This document shows, piece by piece, positions 51,490 through 63,348 of a stretch of DNA of 64,000 nucleotides (the first letter of the stretch is position 1; each line of letters opens with the position of its first letter). The stretch covers positions 34,227,193 through 34,291,192 of the forward strand of contig NC_089723.1 in assembly GCF_035083965.1 (NCBI RefSeq), given 5' to 3'. The stretch comes from Branchiostoma lanceolatum (Eukaryota > Chordata > Leptocardii > Amphioxiformes > Branchiostomatidae). The notes beneath the pieces are model-generated. The model searched no databases, had not been told where the DNA came from, and saw nothing but the letters and a program-made list of their open reading frames with translations. The position numbers were made by a program, and so were the translations under genes.

Positions 51490-52800
51490 ATCTATGCCTT
51501 CTATTATAAGTTTAGTGAGCCCTCGTCCAGAAGTCGTCCGACCACATTTGTTGAGTGAAAATCACTTTAAGCTTGCTGTCCTCACAGTCGCAACATATTA
51601 CATTACACAGGTGACGACCAGGATATCTACAGCATTACAGGTTCGAGCCACCGTTCAAAATCTGCGTCACAATCAGACAAATCTCATCTTTTCTACTAGA
51701 TTTGTTGAAACTACATCGTAAAGGTAAGATTTCTGTAGTAAATGCAGAATTACATGTAGGTTTAGCGCTGAATCGTCAAAGCTGTAGAGGACTTCGATGC
51801 AGCTATTAGGGCGCGGTCACATTCATCGCAGGTCATTGTTGATATCGTAGGATTTTTTCAAGCAAGTTGTGACATCACCGACAAGGATCTAAGACAGCCT
51901 TTTCGGTAACAAGGCAGCCGAATTTTGTACGGCACATGCACGACCATCCCAAGAATGCCCTCAGTTTGCGACTAGCGTACGACGATCGTACGACAAATGG
52001 GTCCGGGCCCTTACTGCAGTTATCAATCACATGTATCAATCAGCTATTTTGCTGCAGTATTTTTCATACGTTCGTACCTGTTTTTAACACTATGTAGGTA
52101 GTAGTATAAAAGCTCATCTGTGTAGGAATGTAAAGTGCGAGGTTATTATTATTATTAGCACCAAAACATGGCGTTTATTCGGCAGCTGCCATTGTTATAA
52201 TGTAATGAGACAGCCAGCCTTGGGGGAATGCTTAAGTCGGGGTCCTTGAAACATGGGTGGGCTTAGCTCTAACTTGTTCTGGGAAAGTCTTCAGAAACAG
52301 TTTTCCCAAAAGAATCTTTTAAAATGCGCACTGTTAGGTGAGTAAACGTATAGCAATTTAATTGATGACTGATAGATTCGCGTGGCCTAATCGTCAAGAA
52401 AAGACGTCTTCTGACGATAAACAAGATTTTGACACAGTATGTTGTCCAATTTAGACTAAAATTGGCATTTTATTCGATCATTTTTTCAAAAATCAAAGGA
52501 TGAACCGTCAACGTATCTGAGTTATGTACGGAATTTGAATTTATTACAACATGCGACATACCTACCCTGACAAGTTTTCTTTCAAGACGCGTCTAAGAGG
52601 CGCCATGATTGGGACCAAGAATGTCACCGATCCACTTTCATGTTTGACTGGATGAACGCGAAAGATGAAAAGGGACTTTTCATACAAGGTTTCAATAAAA
52701 CGACCTTGAAAGAATATGTCTGGAACAAACGACACGATTTGTTCATGCTTGGGTCACCAAACCTCAGCTTAGCAGCTGCCATTGTTAAGGCGCTGACGAG
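51490..52800 (+). pseudogene. Orphan D first exon and leader (D5 remnant)
   Basis: The D leader block is intact up to the donor at 51723 (CTACATCGTAAAG|GTAAGAT), followed by the usual MITE (about 51805-52015) and by GATGAACGCGAAAGATGAAA, which in D1 and D3 lies about 200-250 bases (without insertions) before the signal-peptide exon. No signal-peptide exon follows; the match to D1/D3 stops near 52785 (GCTTAGCAGCTG) and the fold-back element begins at 52998. Read as a D gene whose coding exons were lost. Confidence 0.6.
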
Positions 52801-52997
52801 CATCATTACATTGTCTCAATTCACAGATATCAAAACCGGAGAAAGCAAACCGGCCGTTCCTCTGCAGTATCGTAGAAGGCCGCTAGGACGCCCATTAACT
52901 TTTAAGACCCCTATCCACCTACCATACATCATAACGATCCATTCTTGCTTTCTATGGTTATGCTGTCTACAAATAAATACACACACAGAATGGTGCC

Positions 52998-55900
52998 GGT
53001 GTTCAGGAATTATCGGTCCCCCAGGAAAAACGGTCCCCAATCCATGGTGGGCGTGGCCTAAAAAGTACGAAGGCCCACAGGGCCACAGACATAGATATCA
53101 TCCACAAACACTGTCTTTGAATTGAATACTTAATGCCAAATGTATGAATTGTAAGAAGGTGGGACGGACATTGTCCATAAACACAAATATGAACGTTTCA
53201 TCAACAAAAAGTATCAGTTTTTGGCCATTGCAGGGACACATTTTCCCGGGGGAGCCAGGATTTCCGGTCCCCTCATAGGAAAGTCAACAACTCTTCTCCT
53301 AGTAGTGATGCATTTGGAAATATACTTTATTTTTAAATTACTTTAACTTGAGTTGATGCTCTTAACACAAAAATATAAACGTTTCAAGGGCAACAGTCTC
53401 TGCATTTGTCCATTGAGGGAATTCAGGGGAAGGGGACTCATTTTCCCGGGGTAGATCTAGCCGGGATTTTCGGTCCCCTCATAGAAAAGTCAACAACGCT
53501 TCTTATGATGAACTTGGAAGCTTCTTTGTCAACTTCAAGGCGCTTATCTGAAGATTTAGCACAACTATAAAGGTTTCAAAGCAAAACGTTTTCAGAACTT
53601 GGCCATTGAGGGGATTTCAGGGGAAGGGGACACATTTTCCCGGGGTACCCGGGATTTTCGGTCCCCTCATAGCAAAGTCAACAACGCTTCTCATGATACA
53701 TTTGGAAACTTTTTTTTTTTTAACTTGAAGACAGTTCTCTGAAGACATAACACAACTATAAAAGTTTCAAAAGCAAAAAATATCAGGATTTGGCCATTGA
53801 GGGGATTTCAGGGTAAGGGGACACATTATCCCGGGTGGAACTAGCCGGGATTTTCGGTCCCCTCATAGGAAAGTAAAAAACGCTTCTTCTGATGGACTTG
53901 GAAATTTTTTTGTCAAATTGAAAACGCTTCTCTGGAAACTTAACACAACTTTAAACGTTCCAAAGGCAAGATGTCTCAGCATTCCGGCCATTAAGGGGAT
54001 TTCAGGGGAAGGGGACACATTTTCCCGGGGTACCCGGGATTTTCGGTCCCCTCATAGGAAAGTCAACAACGCTTCTTATGATACATTTGTAACCTGTTTG
54101 CCAACTTGAAGACGCTTCTCTGAAGACGTAACACAAATACAAACGCTTTAAAAGCAAGAAGTCTCATGATTTGGCCATTCAGGGGATTTTAAGGGGAGGG
54201 GGACACATTTTCCCCGAGTAAAACTGGCTGGGATTTTCGGTCCCCTCATAGGAAAGTCAACAACGCTTCCTATGATGGATTTGGAAATTGGTTGTCGACA
54301 AGGCGCTTCTATGTAGACTTCACACAGCTATATACGTTTCAAAAGCAAAAATGAGTTGACCATTGAGGGGATTTCAGGGTAAGGGGACACATTTTCCCGG
54401 GCCGGGGTTAAGCCGGGATTTTCGGTCCCTTCGTACGAAAGTCAACAACGCTTCTCCTGATCCATTTGGAATCCTGTTTTTATACTTAAGACGCTTCTCT
54501 GAAGACATAACACAACTATAAACGTTTCAAAAGCAACAAGAGTTCCGCGACCTCATATCTCCATGAACAATTCTATTTATGCAAATGACATACACATCTA
54601 TATAATATATGCTTAATCATAAACACCTTTATCTTACTTACACATGTTGCAATATTGACAGTCCTACAATTTTCCAATTTGATGAATTCCTGTGTTTTTG
54701 CATTAATTATGCAAATGAGGAATTTATTTGCATAATTGGTACCTGTTGATGCTCAACTTTCCATAAACTACATATGTTACATGTATTTGAGTCTTATAAT
54801 GGAAAACACTGCAAATATAGATTTTCCTCATTAGCTATGCAAATTAAGTCCCAATTAGCATAATTTGCACTTCATTATGTAAATCTCTGTCTAAGCTACC
54901 TGCATACTAAATATCACGGATATCCGTCGTTCCTTTGTTCAGTTATTCTCCTTAGAAGGTTTTCAGGATGACGCCCCTGCAGTTCCAGAGCAAGCTGCTA
55001 GGGGGCCCAAACCTACACTACTTTTTCATTACGTCACAAGCTATCTGCCACCCAAAAATCAAGACCACAGCACGTCCAGGTCAAAAGATACAAAAATTGT
55101 TCTGCTACAGTACCAAGGTCACATACCAGGGGGCCCAAAATTGACCCTGACCTTCGGCTTCACAACACCCGCCCACATACCAAATATCATTGTAATCCAT
55201 CGAGAGGTTCTTGAGTTATGCTGACTACAAGAGTCCGGAAACACAACACAAACACACACACACACAGACACGCCAAAAACAATATCTCCATTTTTCATGG
55301 AGATAAAAAGCCTCAGCATTGGACCATTGTGGGGATTTCAGGTAAAGGGGACACATTTTCCCGGGCCAGGGATTAAGCCGGGATTTTCGGTCCCCTAATG
55401 AGAAAGTCAACAACGTCTCGTATGATGGACTTGGAAACCTGTTTTTCCACTTGAAGATGCTTCCCTGAATACTTGACACAACTATAAACGTTTAAAAAGC
55501 AAGAAGTCTCAGCATTTGGCTATTGAGGGTATTTCAGGCAAAGGGGACACATTTTCCCGGGCCGGGGTTAAGCCGGAATTTTCGGTCCCCTCATAGGAAG
55601 TCAACAACGCTTATTATGATGGACTTGGAAACCTGTTTTTCAACTTGAAGGCGCTTATCCAAAGATTTAACACAACTATAACAGTTTCAAAACCAAAAAG
55701 TCTTAGCATTTGGCCATTGAGGAGATTTTAGGTAAAGGGGACACATTTCCCCGGTCCGGGGTTAAGCCGGGATTTTCGGTCCCCCAATAGGAAAGTCAAC
55801 AACGTCTCTCATGATGGACTTGGAAACCTGTTTTTCAAGTTGAAGACGCTTCTCTCAAGACCTGAAACAACTATAAACGTTTCAAAAGCAAAAAATCTTA

Positions 55901-58306
55901 GCATTTGGCCATTGAGGAGATTTCAGGTAAAGGGGACACATTTTCCCGGGCCAGGGTAGCCGGGATTTTCGGTCCCCCATAGGAAAGTCAACAACGTCTC
56001 TCATGATGGACTTGGACACTTGTTTTTCAACTTGAAGACGCTTCTATGAAGATATGACACAACTATACATGTAAATGTTCCAAAAGCAAAAAGTCGCAGC
56101 ATTTGACCATTGTGGGCATTTCAGGTAAAGGGGACACATTTTCCCGGGCCAGGGTAGCCGGGATTTTCGGTCCCCTCATAGGAAAGTCAGCATTTTCTCT
56201 CAAAAATAATTTGTTGACTTTCCTATGAGGGGACCGAAAATCCGGGCTACCCTGGCCCGGGAAAATGTGTCCCCTTTACCTGAAATCTCCTCAATGGCCA
56301 AATGCTGAGACTTTTGCTTTTGAAACGTTTATAGTTGTGTCATATCTTCATAGAAGCGTCTTCAAGTTGAAAAACAAGCACCCAGGTTTAAAAAAAGACA
56401 AAATGTTGACTTTCAAATGAGGGGACCGAAAATCCGAGCTACCCTGGCCCGGGAAAATGTGTCCCCTTTACCTGAAATTCCCTCAATGGCCAAATGCTGA
56501 GATTTTTTGCTTTTGAAAAGTTTCTAGTTGTGTAAGGTCTTCAGAGAAGCGTCTTCAAGTTGAAAAACAGGTTTCCAAGTGCATCAAAACAGACTTTGTT
56601 GACTTTCCTATTGGGGGACCGAAAATCCCGGTTACCCTGGCCTGGGAAAATGTGTCCCCTTTACGTGAAATCCTCTTCTTGGCCAAATGCTGAGACTTTT
56701 TGTTTTTGAAACGTTTATAGTTGTGTCATATCTTCATAAAAGCGTCTTCACGTTGAAAAACAAGCGTCCAGCTTCAAGAGAAGACAATATGTTGACTTTC
56801 AAATGAGGGGACCGAAAACCCTGGCTACCCAGGCCCGGGAAAATGTGTCCCCTATACCTGAAATCCCCTCAATGGCCAAATGCTGAGACTTTTTGTTTTT
56901 GAAACGTTTATAATTGTGTTAGGTCTTCAGAAAAGCGTCTTCAAATTGACAAACAGGTTTCCAAGTGCATCAGAAGAGACGTTGTTGACTTTCCTATGGG
57001 GGACCGAAAATCCCGGCTTAACCCCGGCCCGGGAAAATGTGTCCCCTTTACCTATAATCTCCTCAATGGCCAAACGCTGAGACTTTTTGTTTTTGAAACG
57101 TTTATAGTTGTGTCATATCTTCTTAGAAGCGTCTTGAAGTTGAAAAACAATCGTCCAGGTTCAAGAGAAGACAAAATGTTGACTTTCAAATGAGGGGACC
57201 GAAAATCCCGGCTACCCTGGCCCGGGAAAATGTGTCCCCTTTATCTGAAATCTCCTTAATGGCCAAATGCTGAGACTTTTTGCTTTTGAAACGTTTATAG
57301 TTGCGTCATATTTTCATAGAAGCGTCTTCAAGTTGCAAAACGGGTTTCAAAGTGCATCAGAAGAGACGTTGTTGACTTTCCTATCAGGGGACCAAAAATC
57401 CCGGCTTAACCCCAGCCCGGGAAAATGTGTCCCCTTTACCTAAAATCCCCTCAATGGCCAAATGCTGAGACTTTTTGCTTTTGAAACGTTTATAGTTGTG
57501 TCAGGTCTCCAGAGAAGCGTCTTCAAGTTGAAAAACAAGCGCCCAGGTTCAAGAGAAGACAAAATGTTGACTTTCCTATGAGGGGACCGAAAATCCCGGC
57601 TTAACCCCGGCCCGGGGAAATGTGTCCCCTTTACCTAAAATCCCCTCAATGGCCAAATACTGAGACCTTTGTCTTTTCAAACGTTTATAGTTGTATTAGG
57701 TCTTCAGAGAAGCGTCTTCAAGTTGAAAAACAGGTTTCCAAGTGCATCAGAAGAGACGTTGTTGACTTTCCTATGAGGGGACCGAAAATCCCGGTTTTAC
57801 CCCGGCCCGGGAAAATGTGTCCCCTTACCCTGAAATCCCTCAATGGCCAAATGCTGAGACTTTTATCTTTTGAAACGTTTATAGTTGTATTAGGTCTTCA
57901 GAGAAGCGTCTTCAAGATGAAAAACAGGTTTCCAAGTGCATCAGAAGAGACGTTGTTGACTTTCAAATTAGGGGACCGAAAATCCTGGCTACCCTGGCCC
58001 GGGAAAATGTGTCCCCTTGAGATGAAATAGCACAATGGCCAAAACCCTTTGAAAAGTTATATCAATTTTATATAGAATCGTCCTTAAGTTGAAATTAGGG
58101 TCCGAAGTAGACCAGAGGACGACTGTTTCAACTTTACTATGAGGGGACATTATTTGTCGACAATGTCGGCAGTGTAGAATTGTTATGTTACAGCCTATGT
58201 TGTTGTGGGCCTTCGTACTTTTAGGCCACGCCCACCAGTCTCAAATGTGGACCAATGGCAGGAGGGGGACCGATTTTCCCGGGGGGACCGATAATTCCTG
58301 AACACC
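52998..58306. mobile_element. Giant fold-back element (5.3 kb)
   Basis: Outer inverted repeats begin GGTGTTCAGGAATTATCGGT at both ends, and GGTGGGCGTGGCCTAAAA follows near both ends. The left arm has about 12 direct copies of a 185-205 bp unit containing GATTTTCGGTCCCCTCATAG and GGGACACATTTTCCCGGG; the right arm has about 10 copies in the opposite orientation, with the turning point near 56205. Open frames are shadows of the repeat. The arrangement fits Foldback-type DNA elements. The left arm is interrupted by a Helentron-like insertion at 54538-55306. Confidence 0.8.
54538..55306 (-). mobile_element. Helentron-like element, copy 3 (minus), nested in the fold-back element
   Basis: Reads, reversed, from TATCTCCATGAAAAATGGAG to GAGGTCGCGGAACTCTTG. 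It is shorter than copies 1 and 2, having only one internal unit. It interrupts a 190-bp repeat after AAACGTTTCAAAAGCAA. Confidence 0.65.
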
Positions 58307-58394
58307 TGAAACATATTATCATCAAGCTTCTTAGCTTGGCAAAGGTAAAAAAAACATGGTCCACAGTAAGGCTTACGTCATGTAATTACAAGTT

Positions 58395-58604
58395 TAGTGA
58401 AGCCTCGTCCAGAAGTCGTCCGACCACCTCTGTGTAGTTAAAAACACCTTAAGCTTGTTGTCCTCACAGTCGCAATGATTACACAGCATACACTGCACAG
58501 GTGACGACTAGGATATCTACAGCATTGCCGTTTTGAGAAACTCTGGGTCACAATCAGACAAATCTCATCTTTTCCCCTAGATCTGTTGAAACTACATCGT
58601 AAAG
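58395..58604 (+). other. D6 non-coding first exon and promoter side
   Basis: Matches 51510-51723, starting CCTCGTCCAGAAGTCGTCCG. The donor ACTACATCGTAAAG|GTAAGC at 58604 is conserved with a C at +6. It lies upstream of the D6 exons at 63349 and is the only visible leader for them. Confidence 0.55.
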
Positions 58605-58640
58605 GTAAGCTTTCTGTAGTAAATGCAGAATTACATGTAG

Positions 58641-58838
58641 ATTACTTAAAGAAGGGTCACATTGACCCCACAAACTTTGAAGCTCTCTGCGGCGATCGTT
58701 GAGCTACAGCAGCGTCACAACCTTTGAAGCTGAGAGAATAGCAGCCGCTGAGGCCAAGAGAAGGGCCAGGAAAGCCCGGCTGCAACAGAACTGACGAGCT
58801 CATGTAGACTTGCCATACTCTTTCGAGTGGCTGTCAAC
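58641..58838 (+). mobile_element. 198-bp insertion with an 8-bp target duplication
   Basis: ACATGTAG occurs at 58633-58640 and 58839-58846, and the matching region at 51740-51765 has it once. The insert reads AEAKRRARKARLQQN then stop in one frame, so it may be the tail of a larger coding element. Family not recognised. Confidence 0.65.
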
Positions 58839-59889
58839 ACATGTAGGTTTAGCGCTGAATCGTCAAAGCTGTAGTAGACTTCGATGCAGCTGTTAGGGCG
58901 CGGCTACATTCATCATAGGTCGAACAATTTTAATGTCGTAGGATTTTCAAGCAAGTTGTGACATCACCGACAAAGATCTAAGACAGCCTTTTTGGTATCA
59001 AGGCAGCCGAATTTTGTATGGCACATGCACGACCATCCCAAGAATGCCCTCAGTTTGCGACTAGCGCACGACGATCGTACGACAAATGGGACCGGGCCCT
59101 TACTGCAGTTATCAATCACATGTATCAACTAGAGTTCCACGAACACATTATCTTCGCCAAATAATCAAGGCTTATTATGGAGAGTGATTGATATTTACGT
59201 GCTTATCACCCCCTGCAAATTTGATCATGCACCATACCATTTGGAAGTTATTATTGGGCGAATGAGTCCAGTCTAGATGGGGTTAAAAATCATTTGGCGG
59301 TACAGGACTAGTATATGTGTACAGTGTGCTGGTACAAATGTATATGTTATAACTGGTCATGAAAAAATATGAGTATGTTGATATTATATGGGCCACAAAG
59401 GTTCAATATTGCAGTGTTGTAAGTTGAAAGTGATGATGAAATGGCACAGTCAATATATATGAATAGAATAAATCTTTATTCCATATCATACACATTTTTG
59501 AAAGACATAGTACATGTACATGTGACTTTTCCGCACCTAGCAGTGGTGCAGTTTTAGTACAGTGTACTCTCCAAGCAGAGGAGTGGGTCTGGCTGGATTT
59601 TGTCGTGTTTTTAGGTGTTTTTGTCAGGCTTTCTATTTTGTCCCCTTTTCATTTCATTCATAATCATCAATATTTTTTAACGTCTCAATGTTTATGTAAA
59701 TTTTCATTAATATCTATGAATATTAATGAGACGCATATCTATAAAACATTGGTGAATTGATAACATATTTAAAAATATTCATGAACGTTCACGTATTTTA
59801 TGAACATTCATCAATTTTCTGAACATTCAGTTCTGTACATTAATTCAGAACTTGGAGGATTTGGAAATTCCGAAAGATTTGGAAGACTT

Positions 59890-60255
59890 GGAAGTTTTCG
59901 GAATATCCGGAATATCCGGAATATCCGGAATATCCGGAATTTTCGGAATATCCGGAATTTCCGGAATATCCGGAATATCCGGAATTTCCGGAATTTCCGG
60001 AATATCCGGAATATCCGGAATTTCCGGAATATCCGGAATATCCGGAATATCCAGAATTTCCGGAATATCCGGAATTTCCGGAATATCCGGAATATCCGGA
60101 ATATCCGGAATTTCCGGATTATCCGGAATATCCGGAATTTCCGGAATATCCGGAATATCCGGAATATCCGGAATAACCGGAATATCCGGAATATCCGGAA
60201 TTTCCGGAATATCCGGAATTTCCGGATTATCCGGAATTTCCGGAATATCCTAAAT
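59890..60255. repeat. 9-bp satellite (GGAATATCC)
   Basis: About 40 head-to-tail copies of a palindrome-like 9-mer, GGAATATCC or GGAATTTCC. Since 9 is a multiple of 3 and the unit has no stop on either strand, long open frames arise on both strands; they are not genes. Confidence 0.95.
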
Positions 60256-60624
60256 ACATCAGTTATACAGGTTGAATCATTTTCGAGTTCACGAAATGAG
60301 GTCGTGGAACTCAGAATAAAGCACCATCTGAGCTCTGTAAATACCAAATATCACGACAATCTGTCGACCCCTTCTCAAGTTATTCATGTCCGAATGTCAA
60401 ACCAAAAACACCCACAAGCCGCTAGGGGGCCCAAATTTGTGGCATGAACTATCTACCATAGCACTTTCAGAAAATATGCCTCCAAATTTTGAAGCTCTGT
60501 TGTACCCGCCCATTATCGAACTTGACCTTCCTTTCTGTAAACTCCGTAATCAGATATCATACAGATCCATCAACAGCTTCTTCAGTTATGCTGGCGACAG
60601 ACTTGTGAAAATAATTGGCAACAC

Positions 60625-60905
60625 ATCATAATATCACAATATCATAATATCATAATATCATAATATCATGATATCATAATATCATAATATCATAATATCA
60701 TAATATCATAATATCATAATATCATAATATCATAATATCATAATATCATAATATCATAATATCATGATATCATGATATCATAATATCATAATATCATAAT
60801 ATCATAATTTATCATATCATAATACTATAATATCATGATATCATAATATCATAGTATCATAATATCGGCGAGATAATATCATTATATCATAATATCATAA
60901 TTCAT
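60625..60905. repeat. 10-bp AT satellite (ATAATATCAT)
   Basis: About 27 copies, with ATGATATCAT variants and one GC-containing interruption (ATCGGCGAGATAATATC). Further AATTAATGAATT-type repeats continue to about 61090. Confidence 0.95.
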
Positions 60906-61119
60906 GGCAATGTGGCATGATATTCATGATATTCATAAATTCATGAATTCAGAAATTCAGAAATTCGTTTACTTGACTCGCGGGACTGTGCATATAAATT
61001 ATAAATTTATAAATTGAATTAATGAATTAATGAATTAATGACTTGATGAATTAATGAATTGATGAATTTACGAATTTATGAATTTATGAATACTATAAGT
61101 ATGCGTTTCAATATTATTA

Positions 61120-61480
61120 TATATTTCATATAGATATAAATGAAAATTTACATAAACATTGATGAATATTCATAGACATTTACAAACATTGATGACTAGG
61201 AAAATACCCTTCTATTCTGCATCTGTTATGGAGAAGTTTAGGTAATATCGCCTTTTTATCTGGTGTTAATAAATCTACAAGGATGTTATGTTTTATAAAT
61301 ATACGTTTCAACATAGATTAATATTCATAGATATAAATGAAAATTTACATGAACATTGATGAATATTCAAAGACATTTACAAACATTGATGACTATGAAT
61401 ATTGGGGGGGATTCTGCATCTGTATCATGGAGAAGTTTAGGTAACATCGCCTTTTTATCTGGTGTTGATAAATCTACTTG
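61120..61480 (+). repeat. Two copies of a roughly 190-bp AT-rich repeat
   Basis: The block with ATAGATATAAATGAAAATTTAC through ATGGAGAAGTTTAGGTAA and CGCCTTTTTATCTGGTGTT occurs at about 61128-61270 and again at 61328-61470, inside the Helentron-like element. Confidence 0.6.
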
Positions 61481-61699
61481 AAAGAGCTCTAGCTATATAC
61501 CACATTTATCGAACGTTAGTTCTGAAAAGTATTTTAGTTGATACACGTGTTACTTGTGATAATAATTGGCAACACACCTCAAGCTCAGTCAATTAACAAG
61601 GCTGCTTCGGGCAAGGAGCGTGGTTTGTAGATTTTAATGCTGTTGACTGTGTAACAGTGGGGGTTCAAGCACCTCCAACTGACCAGTCTAACTGGTCGC

Positions 61700-61765
61700 G
61701 ACCTTTTAGCCTAGTGATCTGGCCTCCGGTTTCGGCGTGAGTTCGAATCTCGGTTGGGATCACTT
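61700..61765 (+). other. tRNA-like fragment
   Basis: TAGCCTAGTG (A-box-like) and GAGTTCGAATCTC (B-box-like) are 30-40 bases apart, as in tRNAs, but acceptor pairing is not evident. Probably a SINE relic inside the larger element. Confidence 0.25.
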
Positions 61766-63348
61766 CTGTTTCTACTCGCTCCTTTGATTTGTTTCAACTG
61801 TGGTCGATAGTTTGGTGACTGTGGTAGCTATGCACTTCACTCCATCGGCTGAAATATATCGGCTGTGTAGGATTGACGTCTTGTGTAGCAACAGTCATCA
61901 CCCCTCCTCCTGTTCCATTTCTGTCTACTCTGAATGCCGTTGCTTGAGGCAGAAACTTTTTAGTCTGTTGTCGGCCATTCAGGAAGGTTTCCACGAAACA
62001 GAAGACATCGACTGGTTGTGTTGATCTGTCAGCTCTCATATTTTTTAGATGTTCCGCGTAGGAGTATATTCAGGAACTTGACATTTAATGCAAGTATCAC
62101 GGTCTTCTGTGTTAGGTTGTTGTGTAACCTTTGATACAGGCAGCTGTTTTAGGAGTTCCATTTCTTTAAGAACATATATTTTGGTTTACAGTATTGTACT
62201 TCACTAATTGTATACGATTAAATCCCAATAGATACAATCCGTTCAAACTCAACATGACGTAAGGCAACATATAACTGACCTGAAAAAAAAAAACGACCCG
62301 TTTGCGCTCAAAGGGGACAGCAGTTTTGTCCAGTGATCTACCTTAAACTTTAGGTACAGCCCCATGCTAAAGATTGAGGATACTGTTCTCGTCGTGCTTG
62401 GATCGTCCGCTTGCCGTAACTGAGAACTTATTGAACATTGTCTTTTGATGGGTACCGCATTTGGGTAAATCTTTCTTGTATTTGCTTTCACTGTCGAATT
62501 TTACGAGGAAGGTGTGGACATCATGGCATGTGCTGTCAATGCCTACGAATGCGCCCTTAACAATTCCGTCTAATATGTTAACGTTGGCAGTGACCACGAC
62601 TCTTGCACCTACTGCTATTGACAATATCTCTCTAAAGCCTTTTTGGAGGGTGTTAGATTTGTGAGACCTGTTACTGTTTTTTCGTGTCTCTGTATCAAAT
62701 GTGAAACACACTGGAGGGGAGTTCCATCAGGTCCTGATGGGTAGCATGGGTCTGTTTTAAAGATTATCCTGATTTTGAGGATTTTTATGTCACTATCTGC
62801 GCAAGAACCTTTTCTTACTCTCATCTACGAAGGACTGTGGTCCACATCCAGTGTGGTATACAACTGCATTTTACAAACCACATAAAGCTTAGTATAATGC
62901 CTTCTGTAGTGCCTGCTGCTTGCACATTTCCTTATATTCATCGTTTTGACTTGTCCCGCACAGGACCAGACCTTTCCTGTGTTTGTTGATATAAGCTCCG
63001 TCCCAGCCGGAGTGTAGTTCATCTAGAGAGAGAATCCGCTGCAGTATTGTTGGAAAACGACAGGTGAACGATTTTTGAACTTGACCTTCCTTTGCACAAC
63101 CACTACACACCTACCAAATATCATGAAGATCCATCAAAGGTTTCCCGAGTTATGCTCTTGACATACATACAGACCCACACAACAGCCGGCTCAACCGAAA
63201 ACATAATCTACTCCGAGTTCCTCGGCGAAGATAATCAGCTGTTTGTGTTGGTGCTTGCTTGTGTATCATTGCGTGACATTACCTGTAAGACAATGATCTT
63301 ACCTTAAGAATTCATAGGCATTTGTCTAGTGTTTTGCTTTTCACCAAG

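Larger units (their letters stand above)
59130..63236 (-). mobile_element. Degenerate Helentron-like element (helicase plus endonuclease)
   Basis: On the minus strand it starts ATTATCTTCGCCGAGGAACT and ends with GGCGAAGATAAT followed by GTGTTCGTGGAACTCTAG. These ends have the same plan as the small elements at 3467, 47058 and 54538 (ATTATCT plus hairpin at the start, CGTGGAACTCT at the end). The minus strand at 62711-62370 encodes a Pif1/Helitron helicase C-terminal block (VGARVVVTANVNILDGIVKG), and a G-Q-L-Y-V-A-L block follows near 62280 in another frame. Downstream, 62039-61794 encodes an endonuclease-like piece (DVFCFVETFLN then F-R-V-D-R-N-G-T-G-G-G-V). The order helicase then endonuclease is that of Helentrons. 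Rep and most of the helicase were not found. Confidence 0.6.

Noticed and set aside
52640-53125. A 161-residue open frame
   Set aside because: It runs from D-gene upstream sequence, non-coding in D1 and D3, through a repeat block into the inverted end of the fold-back element. No start, splice or domain support.
57620-58030. A 136-residue frame in the fold-back element
   Set aside because: It repeats with the 195-bp unit and lacks any domain; similar frames arise in each unit.
53200-58030. CRISPR-like array of regularly spaced repeats
   Set aside because: Units are 185-205 bp, diverged along their full length and switch orientation; this is a fold-back transposon in a eukaryotic setting.
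59800-60447. A 215-residue Arg-Asn-Ile/Phe repeat protein, with a 178-residue antisense frame
   Set aside because: It is produced by a 9-bp satellite whose unit has no stop on either strand; both strands and other frames are equally open, so it is not evidence of coding.
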